Positions 50,682 through 60,275 are shown, counted from the first letter of the stretch. The stretch: 64,000 bases of DNA from Labilibaculum sp. (GCF_963664555.1 NZ_OY761461.1:248001-312000); one strand, 5' to 3'. Notes: generated by a model not told the origin, from the sequence alone. A program made the numbers and translations.

Positions 50682-53600
50682 TTATAAACCTAAATTTAAA
50701 GTAAAAGTAAACTGCTTTGGTATTGGTGTTGCCACCCCTCCTGAATTAAAGAATTCTGGATCCTGCCCATTCAATTTATCATCAGAATACAATAAAAACA
50801 AATTGGTTGCCTGTATTTTAACAGATAAAGTATTCACTCCCATCTTGGTAGCTAGAGTTTTTGGAAATGCATATCCAATTGATATCTCTTTCATTCTTAC
50901 AAAATCACCTTTAGCAATTCGAGCCGAAGAATAGTTGTAAGCATTATATGCTATAGCCAGATCAGATCTACCAATATTATCTTCTTGTCTACTTGTAGCC
51001 AGAGCAGGAATATCTGTATATTTTTCATCACCCGGTTTTACCCAACGATTTTTAAATTCACGAGGAAGAGCAACAAGATCTGAATACGAATTACTAAAGA
51101 CAGGATCTAAACGAACCACATTTCCAAATGAATAGGTCATGAAAACATTTAAAGAAATACCTTTATAAGTAAATATATTACTTAAACTACCAATATCCGT
51201 AGGGTCTGCAGAACCAGAGTACTCTAAGAAATCAAGATTCTCTCTTTCCTGAAAATAGACATCGCTAACAGTAATATCTCCATTTTGATCTAAGAATGTT
51301 GGTAATCCCTGATCATTAAGACCTTTAAATGGAATTGAAAAAATAGAGCGAACCGCATAACCTTCACGGGCAAATCCATTTCCTTTAACCATATCAATAA
51401 CCTTCGATTGAGTTGTCAAATCTGTAATCTTATTTATGGCTTTTGAGTAAACAAAGTTAGTTATCCATGAAAAATCTTTAGTATTTATGTTCTTTGAAGA
51501 AATAGAAAACTCAAAACCATGCGAATTCATAGTAGCAACATTACCAAATTTTTCAACTTCACCTCCAAGACCTTGAGTATTTACAATACCAATCAAATCA
51601 TAGTTATTTCTGGTATACCAATCTACTGTCGTGTTAATACGGTTATTCAGAAACCCAATCTCTGCACCAATGTTAAATTCATGCTTTTTCTCGTAAGTTA
51701 GTTCACTATTTTCCAAAGATTTAATATATAATGCACTTTCTTTAACTCCAGCAGTTGGTCTCCAAGGGGTCTTGCTTCTGATATCGATTAAAGAATTTGT
51801 TACATTAGTAGGTCCTCTGTCAGCAGTTAAACTATATGATGCCTTCAATGTAAAATTCGAAAGAACAGGTTTTAATTGCTCAAAAAATACCTCCTCATGA
51901 GCATTCCATGCTCCAGATATATTCCATGTTGGTAACCAACGGGCACTATTTGATTTTCCTAATTTGTTGGATCCTTCGTAACGCAGGGTACCATTAAGTG
52001 TATATTTTCCTTTGTACGAATAAGTAGCATTCCCAAAGAAAGCCAAATTACGGTATCTTGTATTTTCCATACCATAGTACAGGTTGTTGTTTTCAATTCC
52101 TTTTTTAAACAACAGATAGTCATAAAAAGGAATCTCACCCATAGAGTATTGCATTCCCCAACCTGTATTATTTGTTCTTTTACGGTCAGCAGAATTGATC
52201 TCCATTCCTCCATACAGATTCAAGATATGAACATCATTGTATACATCTTTGTAAGAAGCAGTAGTCCTAAAGTCATAACCAATCATATTATAATCGGTAC
52301 GTTTATAAATACCTCCTTGTGGTAAAATGCTTACTGGCAACGCATACGGATCATCAGGATCTGTATATAGGAAAGAGTTTTTATCCCGAATGGTTGAATT
52401 TGGCATAGCCCTATACGCTTCTGCTTGATTCGAAAACTCAGTAATATTGTGTTCTTGTGAAGTTGACGAATACTTGATAGCACCTAATGCACTCAAAGCA
52501 ACTTTAGACGTTACCTTCCAATTCAACTCAGTTTGAAATTTTACATCAGCGACGTTCAAATCTACATAGTTCTCATTTAATTCCTTTTTGATGCTAAATG
52601 GTGCATAGTTGCGAGTGTAAAAAGCATCTGGATCAAGGGTTCGAGATGAGTTTAAGGCAAAAGAATATGGATTAATATCAAAATCCCTTTTTACTTTTCC
52701 TGTAACTTCATCTGTTTCCTGCCCCAAAGTACCCGGTGCTTTTTGCTTACGATAGGACGCACTACTGATTGTATTAATTGACAAATTATCCAAAATTTTA
52801 TAATTCGACTTAAAATTAGCAGTATAACGGTTTACTTTACTCGATTGAGTCCATCCTGGATCAACCAATGCGCTAATGGAAGCATAATAAGTCGATTTTT
52901 CAGTCCCTGATGACATACTCACCGAATGACTTTGCATAATATTGGTATTGAACAACTCCTTAAACCAATCTGTATTTCTATATTCTGCCTTACGAAGAAA
53001 GGCTGCTTTTGCCTCATTAGTATTGGCCAATAAAAAATTTCCAGAAGCATCAGTTTGATTAAGCATTTGATACATTCTTCCGTAAACCCCACTCTCATTA
53101 GCATTGGCTACATCAGCATAATTCAACCAACCACCTTCGCGCATTTCCTCATAAACGGACATTTGCTCTTGCGAATTCATGATATTAAAATCATTATACG
53201 ATGGTGTTAATCGATAAGTATATTCTCCTGTATAATTTATTCTACTAACTCCAGCTTTACCTTTCTTAGTGGTAATTACAATTACCCCAGCCATAGCTCT
53301 GGCACCATAAATTGAAGTTGCTGAACCATCTTTCAACACTTCAAAACTTTCAATATCATTTGCATTTAATCCTGCAACAGCTGAACTAATCAATGTATTT
53401 ACATCTCCCGAAGAAAGAGCGTCGGAACTCAGTTCAACAACATCTTCCAGAATAACACCATCAACTACCCATAAAGGTTTTGAACTACCATAAATAGAGG
53501 TAGCACCACGTACGCGAATTTTCGGTGCTGCACCAAATGTACCCGATACATTTTGTACAGATACGCCTGCCGCTCTACCTTCCAATCCTCTACTTACATC

Positions 53601-54341
53601 AGCTAAACCAGCCAATTTTATCTCGTCACCCTTTAATTTCTCACTTGCTCCTGTGAACAAACGCTTATCAAATACGGCCATACCAGTCACAACAACCTCA
53701 TCAATTTGTTCTGAACCGGCAGTAAGCACAACATCTATTACTTTTTGATTCGTAACTGTGATTTCCTGAGTGTCCATACCAATAAATGAGAAAACCAAAA
53801 TGGCCTCTGATACATCCGGCAATTGAATGTTGTATTTTCCATCAATATTTGTGGTAGTCCCAATACTGGTACCTTTAATAAAAACAGAAACACCTGGTAA
53901 CCCGACACCTGTATTATCAGTTACAACACCGCCAACCTTTTTTTCCTCCACAACAGGTTTTGCTTCCTTTGCAGGAGTTACAGGTTTAGCTACTGGTTTA
54001 ATGATAATGACCTCGTCTCTAATTTCGTACGTAAGTCCGGTATCTTTTAAACAATCCGTTAATATGGTTTGAACGCTTTTGGGCGAAGCGCTTATAGTAA
54101 CGTTATTCACATCTTTAATGTCATCAACATTGTAAAGAAATGTGTAATTGGTTTTCTCCTTAACTTTTGCGAAAACCTCAATTAAAGAACCTCCTGTCAT
54201 TTCCAACTCCAGAATTTCTCCCTGAAGATTTGCTAATGTCTGAAAATTAAAGACATTAACTACCAGAAACAAAAGCAAGAGTCTTTTTGCAAGAAATGGT
54301 TTTCTTTTCTGCATAAAAGACTTTTCCCGATTTTTTTTCAT
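50682..54341 (-). CDS. SusC/RagA TonB-dependent outer-membrane transporter with N-terminal STN signalling domain
   Basis: This 1,219-residue TonB-dependent receptor forms the outer-membrane barrel. After the signal region (ATG at 54341, alternative at 54314) comes an STN domain (LEMTGGSLIEVFAKVKEKTN to about residue 115) that can talk to a FecR protein. A carboxypeptidase-like beta domain follows (VGGVVTDNTGVGLPGVSVFI), then the TonB-box region DEVVVTGMAV and the plug with KIRVRGATSIYG and PLWVVDGVI. The rest is the beta barrel. It probably imports a ligand with SusD. The substrate is not evident. Confidence 0.95.
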   Translation of the reverse strand: MKKNREKSFMQKRKPFLAKRLLLLFLVVNVFNFQTLANLQGEILELEMTGGSLIEVFAKVKEKTNYTFLYNVDDIKDVNNVTISASPKSVQTILTDCLKDTGLTYEIRDEVIIIKPVAKPVTPAKEAKPVVEEKKVGGVVTDNTGVGLPGVSVFIKGTSIGTTTNIDGKYNIQLPDVSEAILVFSFIGMDTQEITVTNQKVIDVVLTAGSEQIDEVVVTGMAVFDKRLFTGASEKLKGDEIKLAGLADVSRGLEGRAAGVSVQNVSGTFGAAPKIRVRGATSIYGSSKPLWVVDGVILEDVVELSSDALSSGDVNTLISSAVAGLNANDIESFEVLKDGSATSIYGARAMAGVIVITTKKGKAGVSRINYTGEYTYRLTPSYNDFNIMNSQEQMSVYEEMREGGWLNYADVANANESGVYGRMYQMLNQTDASGNFLLANTNEAKAAFLRKAEYRNTDWFKELFNTNIMQSHSVSMSSGTEKSTYYASISALVDPGWTQSSKVNRYTANFKSNYKILDNLSINTISSASYRKQKAPGTLGQETDEVTGKVKRDFDINPYSFALNSSRTLDPDAFYTRNYAPFSIKKELNENYVDLNVADVKFQTELNWKVTSKVALSALGAIKYSSTSQEHNITEFSNQAEAYRAMPNSTIRDKNSFLYTDPDDPYALPVSILPQGGIYKRTDYNMIGYDFRTTASYKDVYNDVHILNLYGGMEINSADRKRTNNTGWGMQYSMGEIPFYDYLLFKKGIENNNLYYGMENTRYRNLAFFGNATYSYKGKYTLNGTLRYEGSNKLGKSNSARWLPTWNISGAWNAHEEVFFEQLKPVLSNFTLKASYSLTADRGPTNVTNSLIDIRSKTPWRPTAGVKESALYIKSLENSELTYEKKHEFNIGAEIGFLNNRINTTVDWYTRNNYDLIGIVNTQGLGGEVEKFGNVATMNSHGFEFSISSKNINTKDFSWITNFVYSKAINKITDLTTQSKVIDMVKGNGFAREGYAVRSIFSIPFKGLNDQGLPTFLDQNGDITVSDVYFQERENLDFLEYSGSADPTDIGSLSNIFTYKGISLNVFMTYSFGNVVRLDPVFSNSYSDLVALPREFKNRWVKPGDEKYTDIPALATSRQEDNIGRSDLAIAYNAYNYSSARIAKGDFVRMKEISIGYAFPKTLATKMGVNTLSVKIQATNLFLLYSDDKLNGQDPEFFNSGGVATPIPKQFTFTLNLGL

Positions 54342-54403
54342 AATTTTGAATGTGATTTGGTTAGTACTACATTTCTCCTCAAAAAGAAATGTTTATTGAC
54401 TTT

Positions 54404-54438
54404 GCCGGGGTTTGTGGCTGCAAACTCCGGCTTTTTTT
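54404..54438 (+). terminator. Plus-strand-directed hairpin between fecR and susC
   Basis: GCCGGGGTTTG (54404-54414) pairs with CAAACTCCGGC (54421-54431) with one mismatch, and the T run lies only on the plus strand. On the coding (minus) strand it is a stable hairpin in the leader of susC without a T tail. Confidence 0.6.
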
Positions 54439-55612
54439 ATTTGCAATTTTCTTCGATCATAACACTACGATCTTTTATTGTAAATTTTACTTTTTTGGTT
54501 ACTTCTATCATATCAAGAATGCTGTTAATATTATCGTAGCGGGCGACATCTCCTGTGTATTTTAATTGTTTTATGGAATTGGTCAAGAAAAATACATCAA
54601 CATCATACCATCTTGACAGTCTAATCATTATATCCTCCAGACTCCGGTTTTCGAAAACAAAACGACCATCTTTCCAAGCCGTATATAATCTTGTGTCAAC
54701 AATTTTTTTCGAAGTTTTACCATTCAACTTATTAAAGCACAATTGATCATTTGGGGATAACTCCTGACTAACACCACGAAGATCATCCTTAACCTCAACC
54801 TTGCCTTCTACCAAAGTGGTGAAAATTTCATCCTGATCGTTATATGCATTTACATTAAAGGACGTTCCTAAAACTTTAATCTCAGCAGTCGTTACATCAA
54901 CGATAAATGGATGTTCCTTATCTTTTGCCACCTGAAAAAAGGCTTCCCCTTCCAATTGTACTTTTCGTACTCCCGTGCCAAATTGAGAAGGATATCTCAA
55001 TTTAGAATTTGAATTCAACCAGATCTTGGTTCCATCAGCAAGAGTTAGCTTGTATTCACCACCTTTGGGAATAATAATGGTATTGTACGTCTGTTCCTCA
55101 CTTACCTTTTCTGCAACTTTACTATATACCAACTCTTTAGAATTATTAGATATCTGCATACCTTTTTCTTCCAGATTAACTTTCTCGCTCAACTGATATT
55201 TTTCACCACCACTTAATACCAGCATGGCTTGATTTTTACCGGGCAAAATCGCGACGGGTTCATTGTGAACAGAGTTGTTGCTGATAGTAAGCAAAAAGCC
55301 TCCAACGCTTATTGCAGCAATCAGCATTGCGGCAATCTTCATTACCTGTTGCTTTAATTGAATTTGCTTGTCTTTTATTACTTTAGTTTGAATTTGCCTC
55401 CAAACATCTTCTTTATTTGCACTTTCAAGTTTTACTTCTTTCGTGAAGTACAGTTTCTCCGGGTTTTGAGCAAGTTTATGAAAAAGCACAAGATTTTCCT
55501 CTCTCGCGTATTTCCATTTCTCCAAAAACTGCTCTTCTTCTGCGTTCAGCTTCCCCTCAAGCCTCTTTACAATTAAATCTGCAATTTTAAAACCAGATGG
55601 TAAATTAGTCAT
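54437..55612 (-). CDS. FecR-family anti-sigma factor
   Basis: This 391-residue protein is an inner-membrane regulator. The N-terminal cytoplasmic part (residues 1-85) binds the sigma factor, and a single membrane helix follows (VMKIAAMLIAAISVGGFLLT, about 90-110). The periplasmic FecR domain carries the family signature LADGTKIWLNSNSKLRYPSQ and VKVLGTSFNVNAYNDQDE-type strands near the middle. The C-terminal domain (VARYDNINSILDMIEVTKKV) fits the secretin/STN-like end that contacts the transporter. It lies between the sigma gene and susC, the classic order. Confidence 0.94.
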   Translation of the reverse strand: MTNLPSGFKIADLIVKRLEGKLNAEEEQFLEKWKYAREENLVLFHKLAQNPEKLYFTKEVKLESANKEDVWRQIQTKVIKDKQIQLKQQVMKIAAMLIAAISVGGFLLTISNNSVHNEPVAILPGKNQAMLVLSGGEKYQLSEKVNLEEKGMQISNNSKELVYSKVAEKVSEEQTYNTIIIPKGGEYKLTLADGTKIWLNSNSKLRYPSQFGTGVRKVQLEGEAFFQVAKDKEHPFIVDVTTAEIKVLGTSFNVNAYNDQDEIFTTLVEGKVEVKDDLRGVSQELSPNDQLCFNKLNGKTSKKIVDTRLYTAWKDGRFVFENRSLEDIMIRLSRWYDVDVFFLTNSIKQLKYTGDVARYDNINSILDMIEVTKKVKFTIKDRSVMIEENCK

Positions 55613-55659
55613 ATTACAATTTTCTGTGTGCGATTAACATTTATTATAACAGGTGACAT

Positions 55660-55702
55660 GAAAAAAAGGGTGACAAAAGTTTTAACTTTTACCACCCTTT
55701 TT
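55660..55702 (-). terminator. Hairpin terminator between the ECF sigma and fecR genes
   Basis: On the minus strand AAAGGGTG and an AAAAGTT segment pair with AACTTTT and CACCCTTT, followed by seven T. It lies in the 110 bases between the two genes and would limit read-through from the sigma gene. Confidence 0.72.
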
Positions 55703-55724
55703 AATATTTCGCTTCTACTCAATT

Positions 55725-56279
55725 CTAAATGAAGTATAGAATCGAGAACAAATTCTTTAAATTCTCTTTTAAAAATTTACTTGCTCTTTGCTTTTGCGTC
55801 TTAACAGTATTGATAGATATATCCAAATCTTCAGCTATTTCAGCATTTTTTAATCCCTTTAGGCTTAATAAGTAAATTAATCTGGCTGATTCAGGCAATT
55901 TATGAACTGTTTCCTTAATAATTCGACTCACTTCTTCTTCAATCACATTATGAAGAAAGTAATCCTCATCACAGATATTTTTATCGGATTGCCCCTCGTA
56001 AGATTTACGGACTTTTTGATGTTCAATTTGATTTAAGCATGAATTACGAACTGTTTTGTACAAAAATGCACGCATCGCCGCTTCATGATAAAAGGATGAT
56101 CGCTTTTCCCAAATTTTAATAAAACTTTCCTGAATTATATCTTCAACAACATCTTGTGCCGGAATATATTTATGACCAAACAGAAATAATGCATCAAAAT
56201 ACTTGTTGTACAAGATTTTAAATGATTCCTGATTACCATTCCTAAATAATTTCAGGAAAGTTTGATCAAAGGTTTTCAT
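55725..56279 (-). CDS. ECF RNA polymerase sigma factor (RpoE/FecI type)
   Basis: The 184-residue protein has sigma regions 2 and 4 only. Region 2 includes FKILYNKYFDALFLFGHKYI and VVEDIIQESFIKIWEKRSSF; region 4 holds LPESARLIYLLSLKGLKNAE followed by EIAEDLDISINTVKTQKQRA, the -35 recognition helix-turn-helix. This is the common Bacteroidota ECF type paired with FecR and a SusC carrying an STN domain. It should switch on the susC operon when the transporter binds its ligand. It is transcribed first in the locus. Confidence 0.94.
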   Translation of the reverse strand: MKTFDQTFLKLFRNGNQESFKILYNKYFDALFLFGHKYIPAQDVVEDIIQESFIKIWEKRSSFYHEAAMRAFLYKTVRNSCLNQIEHQKVRKSYEGQSDKNICDEDYFLHNVIEEEVSRIIKETVHKLPESARLIYLLSLKGLKNAEIAEDLDISINTVKTQKQRASKFLKENLKNLFSILYFI

Positions 56280-56433
56280 AGTTTATGGTGGTTAATAATA
56301 TTAAAACAGGGCTAACAATATTATAAATTATTTTCAGAATAATGCATATTATGAACTAATTATTTTATGGAAACGTTCCAAAATTCACTTTTTATCGAAG
56401 AAAATAAAATTCAAATTTTTAAATTGCAGATAC

Positions 56434-56463
56434 AAAAAAAGGACGTCCAACGAACATCCTTTC
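56434..56463 (-). terminator. Intrinsic terminator after the cysteine peptidase gene
   Basis: On the minus strand AAGGATGT pairs with ACGTCCTT (one mismatch) around TCGTTGG and is followed by T residues. Confidence 0.8.
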
Positions 56464-56482
56464 ACTTATTTACCAATCCTGA

Positions 56483-57664
56483 TTATAAACCCAGTTTCTT
56501 TTTCAATTCTTTTGGTACTGCATCTTTGTGAATCATTATCGCAACAGTTTTAAGTTTCACATAAGCTTCACTCATGTTTAAGTAGCCACCAAACTGATTG
56601 CTGTTTTCGGCCCAAGAGTTTTTTGTTTTGTAATATATTGTTCCATGCTGATCCTTTACGATTCCAGTTAAATGCATCAAATGATCATCAGTCGTTTCAA
56701 AATTATCAAAAGTGGACTGACGAAGCTCTTGACTCACTTCAGGCTCAATATCTTTTTTCGTATTTCCTTTTTCATCTTTTGCAAGATCTTTTTCCCACTT
56801 TGCAATTTCAGAATCAGTCATGTCTACAGTTTTTTCTGATGGTAAAACAGCATAACCATTTCGATGAGAAAATCCTTTTTCGCTAACGTCTCCATCCCAG
56901 CAAACTGAAAACCCATTGTTTAGGGCATAATTAATTACCAACATCATCTCATCCATGGGCACATTATAATACAAATCATCTGACCAATTATCTGGAATCT
57001 CCAGATTAATCTTTTGATAAAAAGGATGATGACTGTAGGAAGTTAATTCAATGTAATCATTCGGATTAAAACCAAATTTCCCTGCATAAGAAGCAGGAGT
57101 ATACTCAATACCATCCAATTCGAAATTACTTGGTGTTTTCCCCATATAAGTATCCAACACTGCATTTACAGATTCTTCCCAAACAGGTGTAATTTTTCTA
57201 TTTGGGTTTTTAACAACCTCATCCAGCATAGCTTTCGTCGATTGTACCATCTCTTTGTGGATATGAAAATCGCTGCCATACTTATTTCCTGAATAAATAC
57301 TTTCCGGAACAAATCCATTTTCTTTTACCACATTTAGAACATCGTGAGCTTGTCCGCCTTCACTATAGTTTCCTTTGCCATGATAACGAAAGTATCTTTT
57401 GGCTTTCTGAGTATAAGCCAATCGAACAATATACATTTCTGATAAATCAATTTCTGGAGCTCCCAAGCGTAGTAACTCTGTTTCTATATACGAGACTCCG
57501 GCAAAGCACCAACAAGTACCTGTGCTTTGCTGATTTTTAACTGATGTTGTAGGAATATCTACCACTGTAGAATAAACCTTTTCTTCTTTCGTTGTTTCCT
57601 GTGCCATCGTCAGATTAACACTAAAAATGGCAAGAATAATGATTGTTAAAACTATTTTCTTCAT
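56483..57664 (-). CDS. Exported C1B-type cysteine aminopeptidase (bleomycin hydrolase/PepC family)
   Basis: The protein (393 residues) has a signal peptide, MKKIVLTIIILAIFSVNLTM, so it is exported, unlike the cytoplasmic PepC of other bacteria. The catalytic Cys is in QQSTGTCWCFAG (Cys 51), the His in DDHLMHLTGI and the Asn in KTKNSWAE. An aminopeptidase-type C1B fold is therefore likely. It is near the ECF/SusCD cluster and on the same strand, but a terminator separates them, so any link with the uptake system is only suggestive. Confidence 0.88.
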   Translation of the reverse strand: MKKIVLTIIILAIFSVNLTMAQETTKEEKVYSTVVDIPTTSVKNQQSTGTCWCFAGVSYIETELLRLGAPEIDLSEMYIVRLAYTQKAKRYFRYHGKGNYSEGGQAHDVLNVVKENGFVPESIYSGNKYGSDFHIHKEMVQSTKAMLDEVVKNPNRKITPVWEESVNAVLDTYMGKTPSNFELDGIEYTPASYAGKFGFNPNDYIELTSYSHHPFYQKINLEIPDNWSDDLYYNVPMDEMMLVINYALNNGFSVCWDGDVSEKGFSHRNGYAVLPSEKTVDMTDSEIAKWEKDLAKDEKGNTKKDIEPEVSQELRQSTFDNFETTDDHLMHLTGIVKDQHGTIYYKTKNSWAENSNQFGGYLNMSEAYVKLKTVAIMIHKDAVPKELKKKLGL

Positions 57665-57721
57665 CGTTTTTAGTAAGTAATTGTTGTTAGTAATTGTATT
57701 TAAAGGAACATATTATTTGGT

Positions 57722-58078
57722 CTATTTCAAATTCATTAGCTCATTCTGTTTCTTTTTGGTCATCTTAGCAACAACCTGATGGTATGAATCATCAATCCAT
57801 TGTTCCAGCTGTCGATCTGATACACTGCCATCTATTACTACAGTATTCCAATATTTTTTATTCATATGATATCCAGGTATTACCGACGAATGTATCTCTC
57901 GTAACTCAATGGCTTTTTCGGGATCACACTTCACATTCATTTGAAGCTCACCTGTTATATTTGTGAGCAAAAACATCTTATCAAGCACCTTGAAAACCAA
58001 GGTTTCCTCATCAAATGGAAATCCTTCGCTTACAGCTGTTTTCGAAAGGCAATACTCTCTTAACTCCTCAATATTCAT
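57722..58078 (-). CDS. MmcQ/YjbR-family protein
   Basis: The frame opens at 58102 but the ATG at 58078 (MNIEELREYCLSKTAVSEG) is the usual family start and gives 118 residues. The family pattern is visible: EGFPFDEETLVFKVLDKMFL, a KCDPEKAIELRE segment, then MNKKYWNTVVIDGSVSDRQL and a final helix DDSYHQVVAKMTKKK. These are small CyaY-like-fold proteins, some of which bind DNA. Its job is unknown. It is divergent from the response regulator gene. Confidence 0.85.
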   Translation of the reverse strand: MNIEELREYCLSKTAVSEGFPFDEETLVFKVLDKMFLLTNITGELQMNVKCDPEKAIELREIHSSVIPGYHMNKKYWNTVVIDGSVSDRQLEQWIDDSYHQVVAKMTKKKQNELMNLK

Positions 58079-58379
58079 TTGTATATATTTGTTAGATTGC
58101 AACTTTAACGGTGAAAATAAATATAAATATTTTTAAATAAAAGACTAAGGTTCTATATGTTAAGATAAATAAAAATGTGGTTCTTTAGTTGTCCTTGCAA
58201 CTTTACTGATATAAATATCCTTACTATATACGGAATAACCGTATTTACAGTATTTGTAAAGCTTTTCTTAAACTTTTCAAAAATGTTTTTGACAATGATG
58301 TAAATGTTTTTTTTACTTCTCTCAATTTTGTATATTTAGTTCACAGAAAAGTAAAAAATCGATTGATAGATATATACTC

Positions 58380-58781
58380 ATGAAAGAAACTGGCTACGCC
58401 CAAAAGTACAATTGGAAAAACAAACGAATTCTCATTGTTGAAGACGAAGAGATAAATAACATGTTTTTTGACGCGGCTCTAAGTAGAACGGAGTCGAAAC
58501 TGTTGTGGGCGAAAAATGGGAAAGAAGCGGTTGATATAATTGAAGAATCAGATGATATTGATGTTATTTTAATGGATATTAGATTACCTATAATGGATGG
58601 GTGTGAAGCCACCCGCAGAATCAAAAAAAAGCATAAAGAAATTCCTATTATAGCTCAAACGGCCTATGCACTTGAAGGTGATAAGGAACGTATATTGGAT
58701 GCCGGATGTGATGATTATCTGTCCAAGCCTATTCGTTTTGAGGAGCTTCTGGCAACTATTGATAAATATCTTGCTGATTAA
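58380..58781 (+). CDS. Single-domain response regulator (receiver only)
   Basis: The 133-residue protein is one receiver domain with no output domain. The acidic pair is in VEDEEIN (about 20-22), the phosphoacceptor is Asp 66 in VILMDIRLPIMDG, and the Lys is in DDYLSKPIRF. An extra N-terminal tail of about 13 residues precedes the domain. It may act through protein contact, for example in a hybrid-kinase relay. No kinase gene is adjacent. Its last four bases overlap the end of the convergent YraN gene. Confidence 0.9.
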   Translation: MKETGYAQKYNWKNKRILIVEDEEINNMFFDAALSRTESKLLWAKNGKEAVDIIEESDDIDVILMDIRLPIMDGCEATRRIKKKHKEIPIIAQTAYALEGDKERILDAGCDDYLSKPIRFEELLATIDKYLAD

Positions 58782-59143
58782 TCCACTGGTGCACTAAATG
58801 CATCTTCGATGTGTTCAATTATAAATTCTGAATCTTGTTTTATTACACTGATAACATCGAATCGTACTTCTTGCTCCATTTCTTTTAAATCTACATAACC
58901 CTGCGTTGCACGCACCAAAAATTTAATTTTTGAGAGTGTAATGGCATCAGCTGGGTGCTCAAAATATTCGGTGGATCTCGATTTGACTTCTACAACAACT
59001 AAAAAATCATCTTTTACAGCTACAATGTCCAACTCCTTCTTTTGATAGATCCAATTACGATCTAGAATTTTATACCCGTTTTTAAGCAGATATTTCGCAG
59101 CAAGGTCTTCTCCCAATTTCCCTAAGTCATTGTGTGCGGCCAT
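58778..59143 (-). CDS. YraN-family (UPF0102) nuclease-like protein
   Basis: The 121-residue protein starts GKLGEDLAAKYLLKNGYKIL and carries KKELDIVAVKDDFLVVVEVK, where Glu, Asp and the ExK form a PD-(D/E)xK-like metal site. These are the hallmarks of the YraN/UPF0102 family, which resembles Holliday-junction resolvases but has no proven substrate in most species. It lies 18 bases after the S66 peptidase gene on the same strand and is probably co-transcribed. Confidence 0.9.
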   Translation of the reverse strand: MAAHNDLGKLGEDLAAKYLLKNGYKILDRNWIYQKKELDIVAVKDDFLVVVEVKSRSTEYFEHPADAITLSKIKFLVRATQGYVDLKEMEQEVRFDVISVIKQDSEFIIEHIEDAFSAPVD

Positions 59144-59161
59144 AATTATTTTATTTCCTTA

Positions 59162-60070
59162 CTATTTATCCCATGTAAACTGGGCTACTTTTTCATTTAC
59201 ATCCAACCTTAAAAATCTTCCAAACGGCAAAGCCCAATTCTGTTTAATATGACCAGAGGGAAAATCGAAGACAACCGGATAAGAATAATTCTCAATGGAT
59301 TCTAAAATGATTTCATAAGCAGTTTTCCCAAAATCAGGATCTCCTGCCTTCATATCACTCATCCCTCCAACAATCAATCCCTGAAGTTCTGATAATTTAC
59401 CTCCCATTTTAAAATTCTTCATCATTCTATCCAAATGATACAATTCTTCTCCAACATCTTCAATAAAAAGAATTTTTCCATGCGATTCAAAATCCATTAC
59501 GGTTCCTCGTAAACTATAAAGAATAGATAAATTTCCCCCAACTAATTCTCCCTCTGTTACACCATTTCGATTTAATTCGTGGGAAGAAATTTCATAATTT
59601 TCCAAATTACCAGCTAATGAATGCAGAAGAGTTGATACTGATTTATCCTCCTCCTTTTCGGAAGAAAAATTAACCGGCATAGTTGCATGTAAACTTTCTA
59701 CTCCTAATATATTATTCAAATAGCTGTGAAATACTGTGATATCGCTATATCCAATAATCCATTTTGGATTGCGAATGAACAAATCAAAATCTAAATGTTC
59801 TAATATCCGCACACTGCCATATCCGCCTCTGGCACAAAGAATTGCTTTTATTTCAGGATCATCTAACATGAGTTGAAAGTCACACAGCCGATTCATGTCA
59901 CTACCTGCAAATTGGTTTTCAACATCAAAAACATGATTTCCCAGAACGACTTTGTAACCTGCATCCTCTAATTTAACAACAGCAACTCCCACCTTTTCAG
60001 GATCAATTTTTCCTGCAGGAGAGATGATTCCTATTTTATCTCCTTTTACTAAAGCAGCCGGCTGATACAT
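59162..60070 (-). CDS. ldcA: S66-family LD-carboxypeptidase
   Basis: The 302-residue enzyme should remove D-alanine from tetrapeptides during murein recycling. The nucleophile region is WIIGYSDITVFHSYLN (Ser 109 of GYSD). LFIEDVGEELYHLDRMM supplies the catalytic Glu, and the His is in FPSGHIKQNWALPFG. The N-terminal SPAGKIDPEK and ARGGYGSVRILEHLD are conserved in the family. There is no signal peptide, so it is cytoplasmic. It is upstream of the YraN gene and divergent from metG. Confidence 0.88.
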   Translation of the reverse strand: MYQPAALVKGDKIGIISPAGKIDPEKVGVAVVKLEDAGYKVVLGNHVFDVENQFAGSDMNRLCDFQLMLDDPEIKAILCARGGYGSVRILEHLDFDLFIRNPKWIIGYSDITVFHSYLNNILGVESLHATMPVNFSSEKEEDKSVSTLLHSLAGNLENYEISSHELNRNGVTEGELVGGNLSILYSLRGTVMDFESHGKILFIEDVGEELYHLDRMMKNFKMGGKLSELQGLIVGGMSDMKAGDPDFGKTAYEIILESIENYSYPVVFDFPSGHIKQNWALPFGRFLRLDVNEKVAQFTWDK

Positions 60071-60150
60071 ATCTATTTAGTTTTTTTTGAAGTAAGAACA
60101 AATTAAGAATAAAATACAAATGGATAACTACATTTTTGCCAATTCTATCT

Positions 60151-60158
60151 TATCTTTG
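60151..60158 (+). promoter_or_regulatory. Bacteroidota -7 element upstream of metG
   Basis: TATCTTTG matches the TAnnTTTG consensus exactly, about 120 bases before the metG ATG. The TTTG at 60135-60138 is too close to be a good -33 element. Confidence 0.5.
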
Positions 60159-60275
60159 CAAACAATTCGACCGAGGGTCAAAATTTTGAACAATAATCAG
60201 TAAACAAAATTAACAGAGGAATCCTTCATCTCAAAACAATAAAAGGCAATTCCTTAAGAAAAAATATAATCACAA

